Below, piece by piece: positions 34,914 through 44,574 of a stretch of DNA of 64,000 nucleotides. Below the pieces are notes generated by a model, which saw only the letters and a list, made by a program, of their open reading frames with translations, ran no database searches and was not told where the DNA came from. Origin of the DNA: Gammaproteobacteria bacterium (GTDB taxonomy: Bacteria; Pseudomonadota; Gammaproteobacteria; Pseudomonadales; JAUIET01); NCBI GenBank assembly GCA_030431775.1, contig JAUIHW010000016.1, positions 1-64,000 of the forward strand. The letters are read 5' to 3'. Numbering within the stretch: the stretch's first letter is position 1; each line of letters begins with the position of its first letter. A program made the translations under genes and the position numbers.

Positions 34914-36280
34914 ATACATCGCACGCAGCGCCAATACAAGTGGCGGTTGTTGGCCATACCAATACCGGAAAGACCTCGTTGGTCCGTACCCTGCTGCGCA
35001 GCAAATCCTTTGGTGCTGTCAATGATTCTGCCGGCACTACGCGCCACGTTGAACGAGCCAGTCTGCTGGCGGATGGCAAGCATGTTCTGAGCCTGTACGA
35101 TACGCCTGGCTTGGAAGACTCGCTGGGACTGCTGGCGGCCTTAAGCTCCAACGAACGAAAGCTCAGCGTCACTCGGTTGCAGAGTTTTATTGACGAAGCC
35201 GGCAAGCACCCCGGGTTTGACCAGGAAATCAAGGTGCTGCGCCAAGCCGGGCAAAGTGACCTGCTGCTGTACGTGGTGGATGTTCGAGCACGCCGTCTGG
35301 AAAAGTTCAGCGCTGAACTGGACATTCTAGCCAGCCTGGGCAAACCCATAATACCGGTGTTTAACTTTATTGTCGGGCAGACCGATCAGCTGCGACAGTG
35401 GCGTGACATGACGGTCAGCCACAACCTGCACGCTGCCTTGGAATTTGATACCGTCGCTTTTGATTTTGAAGCAGAGAAACGCCTTTATCAAAAAATGCAG
35501 AGCGTGCTTGAAAGCCGCTATGACGATTTACAGCGTTTGATTGATCACCGCAGCAGTGAATGGCAGGCATTGTGCGAAGCCGCGGTACAGCGCTCGCAAA
35601 CCCTGCTCATTGATGCGGCAATCCTGCAGGTGGACGTTGTCGACGGTGGTCGCGAAGCGGCGCTGTCCAGCTTGAGGGGTAAGGCACGCCAGCTCGAACA
35701 GCGTGGGCTGCACGACTTATTGAAGCTGTTTGCGTTTTCCAGGCAGGACATTGAGCTTGCACAATTGCCGGTCAGTGATGGGCAATGGGAGCTTGACCTT
35801 TTTTCGGTCAATACATTGCGCATGTTCGGCCTCGATGCGCGCAGCAGTGCCCTGAAGGGCGCAGCCGCAGGAGCCGGCCTTGACCTGATGGTAGGGGGTA
35901 TCAGCCTTGGTGCGGCGGCTGCGGCAGGCGCATTGCTGGGTGCCGGTGTCAGCACCTTCAGGCGCTACGGTAAGCGCATCACCTCGGCGCTGAGCAGCCA
36001 GGACAGCATTTGTCTGGACGATACCAGTATGAGCCTGTTGCTGCTGCGCCAGCTGGACCTGTTGCGCCGGCTTACTCATCGTGGGCATGCGGCTCAGGGG
36101 CAAATGGAGTTGAGTACCATGGACGACAAGCAGCAGCACCCGCTGCCGGAGCAGTGGCCGAGCATCCTTGCCGGTTTGCGAACCGGCTTGGCCAATCGCA
36201 GTGCGAGCAATAGCCAGTTCCAGAGCGCGAAAGCAGAGCTCTTTGCCGTGCTGACTAAAACCAGTTTTTCCACTTCATGA
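34910..36280 (+). CDS. GTPase with C-terminal DUF3482 domain
   Basis: A 456-residue GTPase. The G1 loop GHTNTGKTS is at residues 15-23; SAGTTRH carries the G2 threonine, and G3 is DTPG. A G4-type signature is poor (VFNFIVGQT). The C-terminal part has a Gly/Ala-rich membrane-inserting helix (GGISLGAAAAAGALLGAGVS), typical of the DUF3482 group. It is translationally coupled to DUF2868. The architecture resembles YcjX/YcjF-like stress systems without being one. It converges with the ZntB-like gene over 26 bases. Confidence 0.85.
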   Translation: MNTSHAAPIQVAVVGHTNTGKTSLVRTLLRSKSFGAVNDSAGTTRHVERASLLADGKHVLSLYDTPGLEDSLGLLAALSSNERKLSVTRLQSFIDEAGKHPGFDQEIKVLRQAGQSDLLLYVVDVRARRLEKFSAELDILASLGKPIIPVFNFIVGQTDQLRQWRDMTVSHNLHAALEFDTVAFDFEAEKRLYQKMQSVLESRYDDLQRLIDHRSSEWQALCEAAVQRSQTLLIDAAILQVDVVDGGREAALSSLRGKARQLEQRGLHDLLKLFAFSRQDIELAQLPVSDGQWELDLFSVNTLRMFGLDARSSALKGAAAGAGLDLMVGGISLGAAAAAGALLGAGVSTFRRYGKRITSALSSQDSICLDDTSMSLLLLRQLDLLRRLTHRGHAAQGQMELSTMDDKQQHPLPEQWPSILAGLRTGLANRSASNSQFQSAKAELFAVLTKTSFSTS

Positions 36281-37229
36281 TGATGATCTGAACGGCGGCG
36301 ATTAGCAGAGTTGCACCCAAAAACCAGCTGAACGCTGTTGGGCTCTGCACTCCGGGCATACCGCCAATATTGATGCCAAACAAGCCGGTTAGGAAGCTCA
36401 ATGGTAGAAAAATTGCCGTAATGACGCTGAGCAGATAAAGATTGCGGCCAAGTCTCTGAGACTGAACGTTAGTTACATCGTCTCTGATCAATTGGGCCCG
36501 ATCGCGAATAGCGTCCAGTGCTTCGACCAAGCGGGTAATCTGATCGTAGGCTTCCTGCAAAGCTCGGCGCTGCTTCGCGCTCATCCAGTTCACATCCGCC
36601 CTGCGCAAATCGTTCAAGGCATCGCGCTGCGGTGCTATGTATCGCCTCAGTAACACTACTTTTTTGCGTATCTCGGAAACCTTGGCATGGACATCGGTTT
36701 CCTGATCCTCAATGATAGACTCTTCCAGAGCCGCAATATGGTCATCCAGTTCGCTGATTACCGGCTCGATACGCTGCAGCAATCCGGTGCAAAGATCGAC
36801 AATCAGCTCAGAGGTGGATTTCGGGCCTTTCCCGGCCAATAGCCGCTGGCGAATATCCTGCACAGCGCTAAGTTGACGGTATCGGGCGCTCAGTACCCGG
36901 CCGGGCTCAATCCACAGCCGGATGCCAACCATGTCTTCGACGGCGGAGTCAGCATTCAGGTTGACGCCGCGCAACATCAGCAAAATGCTCTCGCCAATTT
37001 GCAGGCAACGCGGCCGAATGTCAGACAACAGCAAGCTGTTAGCGCTGTTCTCATCGAGTGTGTTGGCCAGCGCAATCAAGTCCTGGCCGCTGGCCCAGGA
37101 CGGCGCATCAAGATGTAACCAGACGTTGGTGAGTCTGGTATTGCTAACCTCACTATCGTCCAGCTCACGCGCGCCACCTTTACCATCCAGCTGAAAGGCA
37201 CACAAAAATACCCGTTCTTCCTTGCTCAT
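36255..37229 (-). CDS. ZntB/CorA-family metal ion transporter
   Basis: A 324-residue CorA-superfamily protein, the length of ZntB. The cytosolic funnel has long helices; the two C-terminal membrane helices end with the signature GINIGGMPG, the ZntB version of GMN. It would carry zinc or another divalent ion. The start overlaps the mechanosensitive channel's stop by four bases (TGA/ATG), so both are in one operon, channel first. Its 3' end overlaps the end of the opposite GTPase gene. Confidence 0.9.
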   Translation of the reverse strand: MSKEERVFLCAFQLDGKGGARELDDSEVSNTRLTNVWLHLDAPSWASGQDLIALANTLDENSANSLLLSDIRPRCLQIGESILLMLRGVNLNADSAVEDMVGIRLWIEPGRVLSARYRQLSAVQDIRQRLLAGKGPKSTSELIVDLCTGLLQRIEPVISELDDHIAALEESIIEDQETDVHAKVSEIRKKVVLLRRYIAPQRDALNDLRRADVNWMSAKQRRALQEAYDQITRLVEALDAIRDRAQLIRDDVTNVQSQRLGRNLYLLSVITAIFLPLSFLTGLFGINIGGMPGVQSPTAFSWFLGATLLIAAVQIIIMKWKNWF

Positions 37230-39583
37230 GAGTGGGCGCCGGGCTGGTCTGGCGGACGCGCTTCTTGCGGGCCAATAATATGCACGTCACGCTGCGGAAA
37301 AGGAATGCTGATACCGGCTGCTCTGAACGAGCGGTCTATCTCGAAGTTTAAATCACTGCGCACAAACGGCCAGTTGCGAATATCTCTTATAAAACAGCGT
37401 AACTCAAAATTCAGCGCGCTGTCGCCGAAACCCATGAATAACACCCGAGGCATCGGCAGATTGCGGAAATTGTTTTCCTGAATGACGTCGGGGTGTTCGT
37501 GGGCAACCTTAAGCAGTATTTCCCGCACCATCGCGGTGTCACTGCCATAGGCAACACCCACCGGAACAATGACACGCCCGTGCGGGTCATTCAAAGTCCA
37601 GTTGACGACCTGCTGAGAAATGAATTCGGAATTGGGTACAACCACATCGCTACGGTCAAAGGTCTCGATCTCGGTAGAACGCACACGGATGTTTTTAACC
37701 ACACCCTCAGTGCCGCCAACGACCACCCAGTCACCACGCCGGATCGGGCGCTCAAACAAAAGAATAATGCCTGAGACGAAGTTGTTGACGATATTCTGTA
37801 AACCGAAGCCAATTCCAACCGATAGCGCACCAGCAACAATAGCCAGGTTCTGAAAACTGAAACCGGCCATTGATAGCCCTATGATCAGGGCCAGCATGAA
37901 GCCGGCATAACCGATCAGCGTGAGCACGGTTTCCCTGGCACTGGATTCAAAGCGCGCCAGCAGGCTGGAGGTGCCGACCACCTTATTCTTGAAGGAATTT
38001 GCCAGCATCAACAGCAAGGCAAATAGCAACACGCCGAGCAGGATTTTAGCGGGGATAATCTGGGTTTCACCGAAGGCGAAGCCATCCTCGAACAGCCGCC
38101 GGAACCAGGCCCAACTGACGTCAAGCAATTCCCAGGCCTGAAGAAATACCACGGCTGCGAGGCCCCAAACGACGATCAGGGAAAAGAAGCGAAACCACAA
38201 CAGCCCGGGCACATGCGCGTCCGCCGCCACCGCCAGCTTTTTGCGCACTGCCCGGTGCCAGCGACGCTGCCCAGTATCCAGCCCGTCGAACACCTCGCGT
38301 GTGAATTCGTTGAGTAACCAGAGAATGCTGATGGCCAACAGCGTGCCGATAAAGCCCTGTAGCAGGTAGGCGGAAAAATTAAGGTAACCGCCGATTTCCG
38401 CAATCCCGGTAACCAGCAGCAGACTGACCAGAACACCGCGCAATTTGCGGCTGCGGCCGGCGAAGCGTTCCAGGCTGTCAATCAGCCAAATCAACCAGAT
38501 CAGGTTGCCGGCGAGGCCCAGCATAATGCACAGGCGAATGAAGTGCGCCATGCTTTCTGGTAGCTGTGCGGCCACCATGCTGAATAACAGGGAGATAAAC
38601 ACCAGGCCAAGCAGTACACGTATTCGTTGGGCCAGCGCGTGCCTGCGCTTTGGCTGGATAGGCGCAAACACCCATTGCGTGTTGCCAGGCTCCAAAGTGG
38701 CGCGAATCACAACGCTCGCCCAAAAAAACATGGTCAGCAGGTAACACAAGTGTTTTATAAGGGCTGTGGAGCCGTTATTCGCCGGCGGGAACAGCAGCCA
38801 GTACAGTGAGGCGACGCTCAAAGGCAGCAAAACAAAAGCCATTCGGTAGATGGCTTCGCGCATGGCCAGGCGGAAGCGGTCGAAATTGCCGTAGCCTTGT
38901 TCTGACTGCAAGCCCAATACCTGGGTGCGTCGAATAAAACTGAGGTACGCGCCCAGTAGCACCGCAACCAGGCATAAATACAATAGACCGCGTTGCCGCG
39001 CCAGGGCGTCCCATACGCCACCGGACAACTTGCGCACAACCTCCATTGTCGCGCCCAGAACCTGGTTGCGCTCAGCAAAAAAACGTTTGAGTACCGCCAT
39101 CGCTGTGCGCGAATTCTGCTGCAGCCGACTTACCAGCATGGAGCCCTTGTACTCAGTCAGTTGTTGCAGAACAGCGTCCACCCGATTGGCGAGCAGTTGG
39201 CAGTCAATGGCGATTTTCTTCTGTGACTGAATGCTGGACTTTATGTCCCTGAGCTCGGCTTCGAACACATCGGCCGCGTTGTCATCGTCGCCAAGGTCCA
39301 GTGCCGCGAGATTGTTGTTCAGAGTTTGCAGTTGCGCTTCTGCCGCGGCCACACAGTCACCAATTCGGCTGCGGGCCTGATTGACCTCGACAACGTGCTG
39401 TTCAAGTTGCGCCGGGTCCAGCTCCCCTTGTTGCAGATCAGCTTCAACAGAGGCCAATTGCTGGCGCAATTCAAGTGTATCTATATCGGACTGCGCGCTG
39501 ATTTGCAGGGCATAAAGCAGTGCAAGCAGCACACAAACGAAACGGCGGCAATTGGTGGTGAAGGCAGCGCCCGGTGTTGCCAT
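37226..39583 (-). CDS. mechanosensitive ion channel (MscS/MscK-like, large)
   Basis: A 785-residue protein. A signal peptide ends near ALQISAQS, followed by a coiled-coil-rich periplasmic region to about residue 180. Several transmembrane segments follow, then the MscS pore and beta domain: GIGFGLQNIVNNFVSGIILLFERPIRRGD and the C-terminal VPNSEFISQQVVNWT. The size is between MscS and MscK. It protects against osmotic downshift in the inner membrane. It overlaps the ZntB-like gene by four bases. Confidence 0.92.
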   Translation of the reverse strand: MATPGAAFTTNCRRFVCVLLALLYALQISAQSDIDTLELRQQLASVEADLQQGELDPAQLEQHVVEVNQARSRIGDCVAAAEAQLQTLNNNLAALDLGDDDNAADVFEAELRDIKSSIQSQKKIAIDCQLLANRVDAVLQQLTEYKGSMLVSRLQQNSRTAMAVLKRFFAERNQVLGATMEVVRKLSGGVWDALARQRGLLYLCLVAVLLGAYLSFIRRTQVLGLQSEQGYGNFDRFRLAMREAIYRMAFVLLPLSVASLYWLLFPPANNGSTALIKHLCYLLTMFFWASVVIRATLEPGNTQWVFAPIQPKRRHALAQRIRVLLGLVFISLLFSMVAAQLPESMAHFIRLCIMLGLAGNLIWLIWLIDSLERFAGRSRKLRGVLVSLLLVTGIAEIGGYLNFSAYLLQGFIGTLLAISILWLLNEFTREVFDGLDTGQRRWHRAVRKKLAVAADAHVPGLLWFRFFSLIVVWGLAAVVFLQAWELLDVSWAWFRRLFEDGFAFGETQIIPAKILLGVLLFALLLMLANSFKNKVVGTSSLLARFESSARETVLTLIGYAGFMLALIIGLSMAGFSFQNLAIVAGALSVGIGFGLQNIVNNFVSGIILLFERPIRRGDWVVVGGTEGVVKNIRVRSTEIETFDRSDVVVPNSEFISQQVVNWTLNDPHGRVIVPVGVAYGSDTAMVREILLKVAHEHPDVIQENNFRNLPMPRVLFMGFGDSALNFELRCFIRDIRNWPFVRSDLNFEIDRSFRAAGISIPFPQRDVHIIGPQEARPPDQPGAHS

Positions 39584-39628
39584 TTAAGCAGCCACTACAG
39601 AGAACGAAGGGCGCCAATTGTACCGTAG

Positions 39629-40087
39629 CTACAACTCTACCCAGTGAATAATATGGTCTTCGAGTTCTTCCTGCGGAATATTATCCTCGGACAAAACCTG
39701 CCCTTGCACAGTGATGCCGGCGCTGCGCACACTGCCTGATGTGCCACTGATCAATGGGTGCCAGTCCGCCAGTGGCTGTTGCTCGGCCCTTTTTCGGTAG
39801 GCGCAGCTGGCGGGCAACAGCGTCATGGAGTTTGGCTGCTCGTTAAACAGCTGGCGAATATCCAGACAATCACTAACCCGTTGCAGGCGGTTTGGGTAGT
39901 GCCTGCAGCGGCAGCTTTCCAGGTCAAGCTCACGACAGGCTACTGCAGTGTAGAAAATGTCACCGCTGTCTTCATCTTCGAGCTTGCACAAACAACATCG
40001 CCCACAGCCATCGCAGAGGGCTTCCCATTCCTCGTCATTGAGCTCGGACAGCGGAAACCGCTGCCAGAAATTGGCTCGCAGGCCCAT
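39629..40087 (-). CDS. YcgN family cysteine cluster protein
   Basis: A 152-residue protein with the Cys cluster CDGCGRCCLCKLED early in the sequence, and later CRELDLESCRCRHYPNR and an ASCAYRKRAEQQPLADWHPL block. This matches YcgN/UPF0260. The cysteines probably bind a metal or Fe-S cluster; the cellular role is not known. It is on the minus strand, 13 bases after the desaturase stop. Confidence 0.93.
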   Translation of the reverse strand: MGLRANFWQRFPLSELNDEEWEALCDGCGRCCLCKLEDEDSGDIFYTAVACRELDLESCRCRHYPNRLQRVSDCLDIRQLFNEQPNSMTLLPASCAYRKRAEQQPLADWHPLISGTSGSVRSAGITVQGQVLSEDNIPQEELEDHIIHWVEL

Positions 40088-40100
40088 GGCGGCCTATCCG

Positions 40101-41279
40101 TTACGCGGTTGCCAGCGTCAGGTTAAAAGTGCGCAGGCGCTGGTATTGCTGTTGCAGAGAAAACTCCAGTTCCTTGATCTTTGACCGCAGTGCTTTTCGT
40201 TCCAGCTCGAGGCTATGATGCAGCTCGGCTGAGGCGCCCATTAGCCTGTCGCGGTTGTGCACAAACCACTGCTCCCGGGTGGCGCGCCATTCCTGTAACA
40301 AGGTTGCCAGTTGACTGGCCTCCTGTTCGATGTAGCTGCGCAGCTTGTCAGATACCCGCTGGCCAGCCATTTTCTGGCGTGCAGAGCTGAGCTGCTGGTG
40401 AACCATGGCCTCACAGATTTTGAAGCGTGGGGTGCGGCGCAAGTCGTAGCTGAGTCCCACCCAGGAACAGACGCTGATCAGCCACTTGGTTGGGTCAAAT
40501 TGCCACCAGCGCACACCGTTACGGTAGTCATTCTGAAACAGATGGTGGTAGTTATGATAACCCTCGCCATAGGTAAAAAACGCCAGCAGATCGTTGTCGC
40601 GGGCGGAATTTTCACGCGTGTAGGGTTGGCGGCCCCAATAATGGGCCAAAGAGTTAATAAAAAAGGTCGTATGGTGCGAGTACACCAGGCGAAGAAAACC
40701 GCAGGCCAGAAAATGGGCGATGTAGTCACCAGTGATTGCCCCCATAAACAGTGGTGGCAGGATATTCATGATTAGCGCGATGCTGTAATAGTGACGGTGT
40801 TGCCACATCACGATTTTGTCGCGCTGCAGGTCGTTCACATTGCTGAAATCATCGTCATTGGTTGGATAATGGCGCAGCATCCAGCCGATATGTGAATACC
40901 ACAGGCCTTTTCGGGCCGAGTAAGGGTCTTTTTCCTCGCAGTCCACATGGCGATGGTGGCGACGATGTTGCGACGCCCAGACCAGAATACTGTTTTGAAA
41001 GGCGGCGGCGCCAAACAATGCCAAAAACAGCCGCATCGGTGCCCGCGCTTTGTAAGCGTTGTGAGCCCATAATCGGTGGTAGCCTGCGGTAATTGAAATA
41101 CCATTGAGCGCCGCCACCACCGCAAAAGTGACCCAGTGATGCCACTCGAAGCCAACGGCGAGCTGGTACCAGACAATGCCGACCAGGGACACCGCAGGGG
41201 TGATTGTCAACATAAGGAAAGTGGGCCAGACAATGCCTGGTTTGGACGCCTTGTTGGTAATGCTGGGAGTCTCTGACAT
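40101..41279 (-). CDS. acyl-CoA (delta-9 type) fatty acid desaturase
   Basis: A 392-residue membrane desaturase. The three His boxes are HRLWAH (68-73), HRRHHRHVD (105-113) and HNYHH (242-246), the diiron ligands of stearoyl-CoA-type desaturases. There are about four membrane helices. The C-terminal third is a long helical region likely to form a coiled coil (LERKALRSKIKELEFSLQQQYQ), an extension beyond the catalytic domain. It adds a double bond to saturated acyl chains. The gene lies after the SYLF gene on the same strand. Confidence 0.94.
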   Translation of the reverse strand: MSETPSITNKASKPGIVWPTFLMLTITPAVSLVGIVWYQLAVGFEWHHWVTFAVVAALNGISITAGYHRLWAHNAYKARAPMRLFLALFGAAAFQNSILVWASQHRRHHRHVDCEEKDPYSARKGLWYSHIGWMLRHYPTNDDDFSNVNDLQRDKIVMWQHRHYYSIALIMNILPPLFMGAITGDYIAHFLACGFLRLVYSHHTTFFINSLAHYWGRQPYTRENSARDNDLLAFFTYGEGYHNYHHLFQNDYRNGVRWWQFDPTKWLISVCSWVGLSYDLRRTPRFKICEAMVHQQLSSARQKMAGQRVSDKLRSYIEQEASQLATLLQEWRATREQWFVHNRDRLMGASAELHHSLELERKALRSKIKELEFSLQQQYQRLRTFNLTLATA

Positions 41280-41359
41280 GCTACCTCTCTTGACAAGTCG
41301 GCCGGCCAGAATAGATCAGAAATGCTGCAAAATCCATACTTAGGGGGATCTTCCTTAGT

Positions 41360-41920
41360 CTACTCCAGAGGCTCAAAACTGAATTTTTGCCCGCCTATGG
41401 TTGCCTGATACATCAGCCCGCCTTTGGCAATAGTAAATACGGCCATGCCCTTGTACCAGCTGCCCTTGGCCTGGTTATTATGCTGCTCAATACCGGCGCT
41501 GCCACTGGCGCCGGTGGTGCCCGCCTGACCAGAAGCGCCGGCGGTTATTGCCACTGCCGAGGCCTCGGCGCCAAACTCGAAATTGCCGCTGGTAAATTCA
41601 TCAACAGCGCGTTGATCCTTGAAAAAAATGATTTGGCTGTAAGCCTGGCCACCCAATTGAAAACCGAGCGTGATCTGAACCATTTCAGACAAGCCTATGG
41701 GAGTGCCGCGTTGGTATACCTTGCCAGTGCCATAAGCCCCTCCAACTCCGATGCCACCCTTGCCGATGGTGGGAAACACAGCATAGCCTGTGGCCTGGCT
41801 AAAGAACTCGGCCGCCCCAGGGGTGCTTCGAAAGGTTTCCAGGGTATGAGAGTAGCGATCCGCAGCGGCTGGCAGCGGAAGCAACAACAGCAGATATACC
41901 CATGTTCGAAGCCAATGCAT
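41360..41920 (-). CDS. SYLF/YSC84-domain lipid-binding protein, exported
   Basis: A 186-residue protein from ATG 41920, with GAGAGGTGG upstream; a GTG at 41929 is less likely. A signal peptide ends near PAAADRYS. The SYLF (DUF500) domain follows, seen as FPTIGKGGIGVGGAYGTGKV and the C-terminal KGMAVFTIAKGGLMYQATIGGQKFS. The family binds phosphoinositides in eukaryotes and is found in bacterial periplasm with unclear role. Its neighbour downstream is the fatty acid desaturase, which may be a lipid-metabolism link. Confidence 0.9.
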   Translation of the reverse strand: MHWLRTWVYLLLLLPLPAAADRYSHTLETFRSTPGAAEFFSQATGYAVFPTIGKGGIGVGGAYGTGKVYQRGTPIGLSEMVQITLGFQLGGQAYSQIIFFKDQRAVDEFTSGNFEFGAEASAVAITAGASGQAGTTGASGSAGIEQHNNQAKGSWYKGMAVFTIAKGGLMYQATIGGQKFSFEPLE

Positions 41921-41959
41921 TGAGACCACCTCTCGACCAGCTATATCATCAGCTTAGCA

Positions 41960-42451
41960 CTATTCGCCCTCGGTTTTGAAAACCTTCAAGCCTCTTGACT
42001 GATAATTGCGCAATGCATTGGGGTGGTCCAGGCTGCAGGTGTGCAGCCAGACTCTCTGCGTGTTATCCCAGGCCCAGGCTGATTGCAGGGCGTGGGTAAG
42101 CAGATAGCCGCCAAAGCCTCGGCCAAAAAACGTTTGGGCCAGTCCGAAGTAGGCAATTTCCACATTATTATCGGCCTGTTGATGCAGTTCATAATAGCCG
42201 GCGATGCTGCCGCGGCAGTAGGCGACCCAGGTGCGTACCTCATCACTTTCAGCCCAGTTGCGCCATTGTTTGTCCGTGCTGTCTAGCTTGTCTGTCCATT
42301 GCCATGGCTCACCCACGTACTGGTAGAGAAAGCGATTTAATCGGTAGTCTTTGATCTCAGCCTCACAAACGCTCAGCGCTTCTGGCTGGGGCGCGGCAAT
42401 AACGGCCCCCGCATCAAGCATTTCCAGGTAGTAAATTGTGACAGCGTTCAT
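41960..42451 (-). CDS. GNAT family N-acetyltransferase
   Basis: From ATG 42451 the protein has 163 residues. The acetyl-CoA-binding pattern is present: FGLAQTFFGRGFGGYLLTHAL (R-G-x-G-x-G/A), followed by WLHTCSLDHPNALRNYQSRGLKVF. A longer frame from 42499 would overlap the DUF3604 gene by 19 bases. The substrate is unknown. It lies 29 bases after the DUF3604 stop and is probably cotranscribed. Confidence 0.88.
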   Translation of the reverse strand: MNAVTIYYLEMLDAGAVIAAPQPEALSVCEAEIKDYRLNRFLYQYVGEPWQWTDKLDSTDKQWRNWAESDEVRTWVAYCRGSIAGYYELHQQADNNVEIAYFGLAQTFFGRGFGGYLLTHALQSAWAWDNTQRVWLHTCSLDHPNALRNYQSRGLKVFKTEGE

Positions 42452-42480
42452 TCGAGGCCCCGGTATCGGCAACAGCAGCG

Positions 42481-44523
42481 CTAGTCGGCGTTGTACCATA
42501 TCGGGGAAGTCCAGGCACGCTCCTGGATGCTCTTGCGGTGCTCGGGGTTATCACAGGTAGCCGGGCGGCTACTGGCATCGGCATTCATGCAGTCATAGGC
42601 CAGCCAGCGGCAGCTTGGGTTTTCCACCGCTCTGACATAGTAAGCGGCCGAGACTGTAGGGTCGAACCTTGGGTCCCGCCACACGGTACACAGCTCGCTG
42701 GCACCGCTTCCGCTGCGCTCGCAGGTGCTTGTGTTCACCGTGGCGCCATTGTTCCTGTCACCGGCAACATCAAATACCGCCTGATGGGTTTGTCCCTGCT
42801 GATCACTCCAGACCTTGACTACCTGTAAGCGCTGCAAGTCAGTGGCGCTTTCGTTGGGTGCTTTGCGTGCCGACACCAGAAAAGCCGGGGCGGCTGCTTG
42901 TCCTCTGGGCGGCAGGTCGCTGCCCATGGGCACAGCTTGCTGATAGGCCTGTGCGACCCGGTCAGTCTGGTCACAGAGGTTTTGCTTGAGATTCCAGCCG
43001 CCAAAGAATCGTGGTTCGATGCGAGGGCCACTGGTACCGAAGGTTTCACGGCGGCGCATGGCGGCAAACAGGGCCTCGCGGGTATTTTCCGGGGCATACA
43101 CGCCAGCGATCCCGCCAGGGTTGTAGTGAATGGTAGAACCCTTGGCTATGCCGCCGGGTACTTCTACCGCTTCTCCAGTCCGCGATGCGACACTGCGGTC
43201 CATTCCGGTGGCCCCCAGGTAATTGTCCTCGGCCACTGCACCACCTGTGGCATTGTGCGAATCCGTCGCGGCGATGATCCCAAACTTAAATGGGTTGACA
43301 CCGATCTTTTGCCTTTCTTCAAGACCGGCGGCCAGGGCATAACGGGAGTAGGAGTACTGTGATAAACAACCGGCGAGGCGCATGCCACCACTACCAACCT
43401 GTTCCCCACAATCCTCGAAATCTTCTTCCGGCGGCCGCAGTTTTTCGAAGTCACACAATTCATCGGCCCCGCCCAGCACCGAACTGAGCCCATTGCGGCA
43501 TTCGCTATCACCTTTAACCTGCATGGTTTCCACTAACACTTCATAATTGGCACGTAATGCGGCGCGACGCCGCTGTTCCGCTAAAGGGATTTTCTGCATG
43601 CTGTAGGGATAAAACATCCGTCCACTGCTCCAGTTGCCATTGTGTGGAATGGAGATCGCGTCGCAGCCGGTACCGCTGTTCACGCAGTAATCTTCCAGCC
43701 ATTGCAGCATGCTTTCCGCCTGCTTCGCCTCGCGCGAGCTGAGCGGCGTTGGTGGTACAAAAGCATTTTTGAAAATAACATTTCTATGCAGGTTGCTGCC
43801 CTGTTCGGCCAGCGTGTACTCATAGCCGACGAAGCTTGTGAATTGGCAGTGCTCGCTGCGGTCATACCAACGCTCGGCAGCACGCTGATTCAGATCCCAC
43901 ATGTGGGTTGCCCGCTCCAGGCAGCGAGCACCGTCTGCACCGCAAAGAATTTCCGGGCGACCTTGTTGCAGGCCAATTAGCGCCAGCATGCGAGTCAGAC
44001 CACGCATACGTTCACTGGCCCCCGGCCAGGACCATTCGCCGCGAAATACCTTGCAGATCAAAGCATTATTGTTGGCAAAGTCCGGGTCCAAACACAGAGC
44101 CTGCTCGCCAAGGTTAGCCGCATGATCGGTAATTGCCGCAAAATCCAGAGGAGCATCCAGTTGCAGCGTTGGGACAGGCCCGCTTTCGCCCTGCAAGCGC
44201 AGCTCGATTTCACCCCCTCGCGCAAAGCGATAGAAGTCATCCGGCTGATTGCTTACACCAAAGCCATAGGCGTCGGCTGACACCGCGGTATGCACATGCA
44301 GGGCACCAAAGTAGGCATTGTTAAGAGGGTTGCGATCAGTGCAATCCGCCCGTGATGAGGCTATATACTCCGGCTGAACAGCCGGCTGGGTAAACCAGGC
44401 CTGCATAATCTCAGCACTGGTCGGGACCTGTTGTATCTGCTGCTGAACCCAGACGTATGCACCGATGGCCAGTAAGACTAAAAAAGCGACGCTGCCGAGT
44501 AGGACTCTAATTGCTGTTCGCAT
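42481..44523 (-). CDS. DUF3604 family protein, membrane-anchored
   Basis: A 680-residue protein with an N-terminal transmembrane anchor (VLLGSVAFLVLLAIGAYVWV) and a large extracytoplasmic domain. PHP-like metal motifs are visible: YFGALHVHTAVSADAYGFG near residue 70 and AAITDHAANL later, with a SIPHNGNWS block. DUF3604 proteins are widespread in marine gammaproteobacteria and have no firmly known function; the PHP-like motifs suggest a phosphoesterase. It is the first gene of a minus-strand run to 39629. Confidence 0.88.
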   Translation of the reverse strand: MRTAIRVLLGSVAFLVLLAIGAYVWVQQQIQQVPTSAEIMQAWFTQPAVQPEYIASSRADCTDRNPLNNAYFGALHVHTAVSADAYGFGVSNQPDDFYRFARGGEIELRLQGESGPVPTLQLDAPLDFAAITDHAANLGEQALCLDPDFANNNALICKVFRGEWSWPGASERMRGLTRMLALIGLQQGRPEILCGADGARCLERATHMWDLNQRAAERWYDRSEHCQFTSFVGYEYTLAEQGSNLHRNVIFKNAFVPPTPLSSREAKQAESMLQWLEDYCVNSGTGCDAISIPHNGNWSSGRMFYPYSMQKIPLAEQRRRAALRANYEVLVETMQVKGDSECRNGLSSVLGGADELCDFEKLRPPEEDFEDCGEQVGSGGMRLAGCLSQYSYSRYALAAGLEERQKIGVNPFKFGIIAATDSHNATGGAVAEDNYLGATGMDRSVASRTGEAVEVPGGIAKGSTIHYNPGGIAGVYAPENTREALFAAMRRRETFGTSGPRIEPRFFGGWNLKQNLCDQTDRVAQAYQQAVPMGSDLPPRGQAAAPAFLVSARKAPNESATDLQRLQVVKVWSDQQGQTHQAVFDVAGDRNNGATVNTSTCERSGSGASELCTVWRDPRFDPTVSAAYYVRAVENPSCRWLAYDCMNADASSRPATCDNPEHRKSIQERAWTSPIWYNAD

Positions 44524-44574
44524 GCGTTATTTCTCTCGCTGTTTAATTGTTATTGGGCTGCCGCTGGCCTAGTC

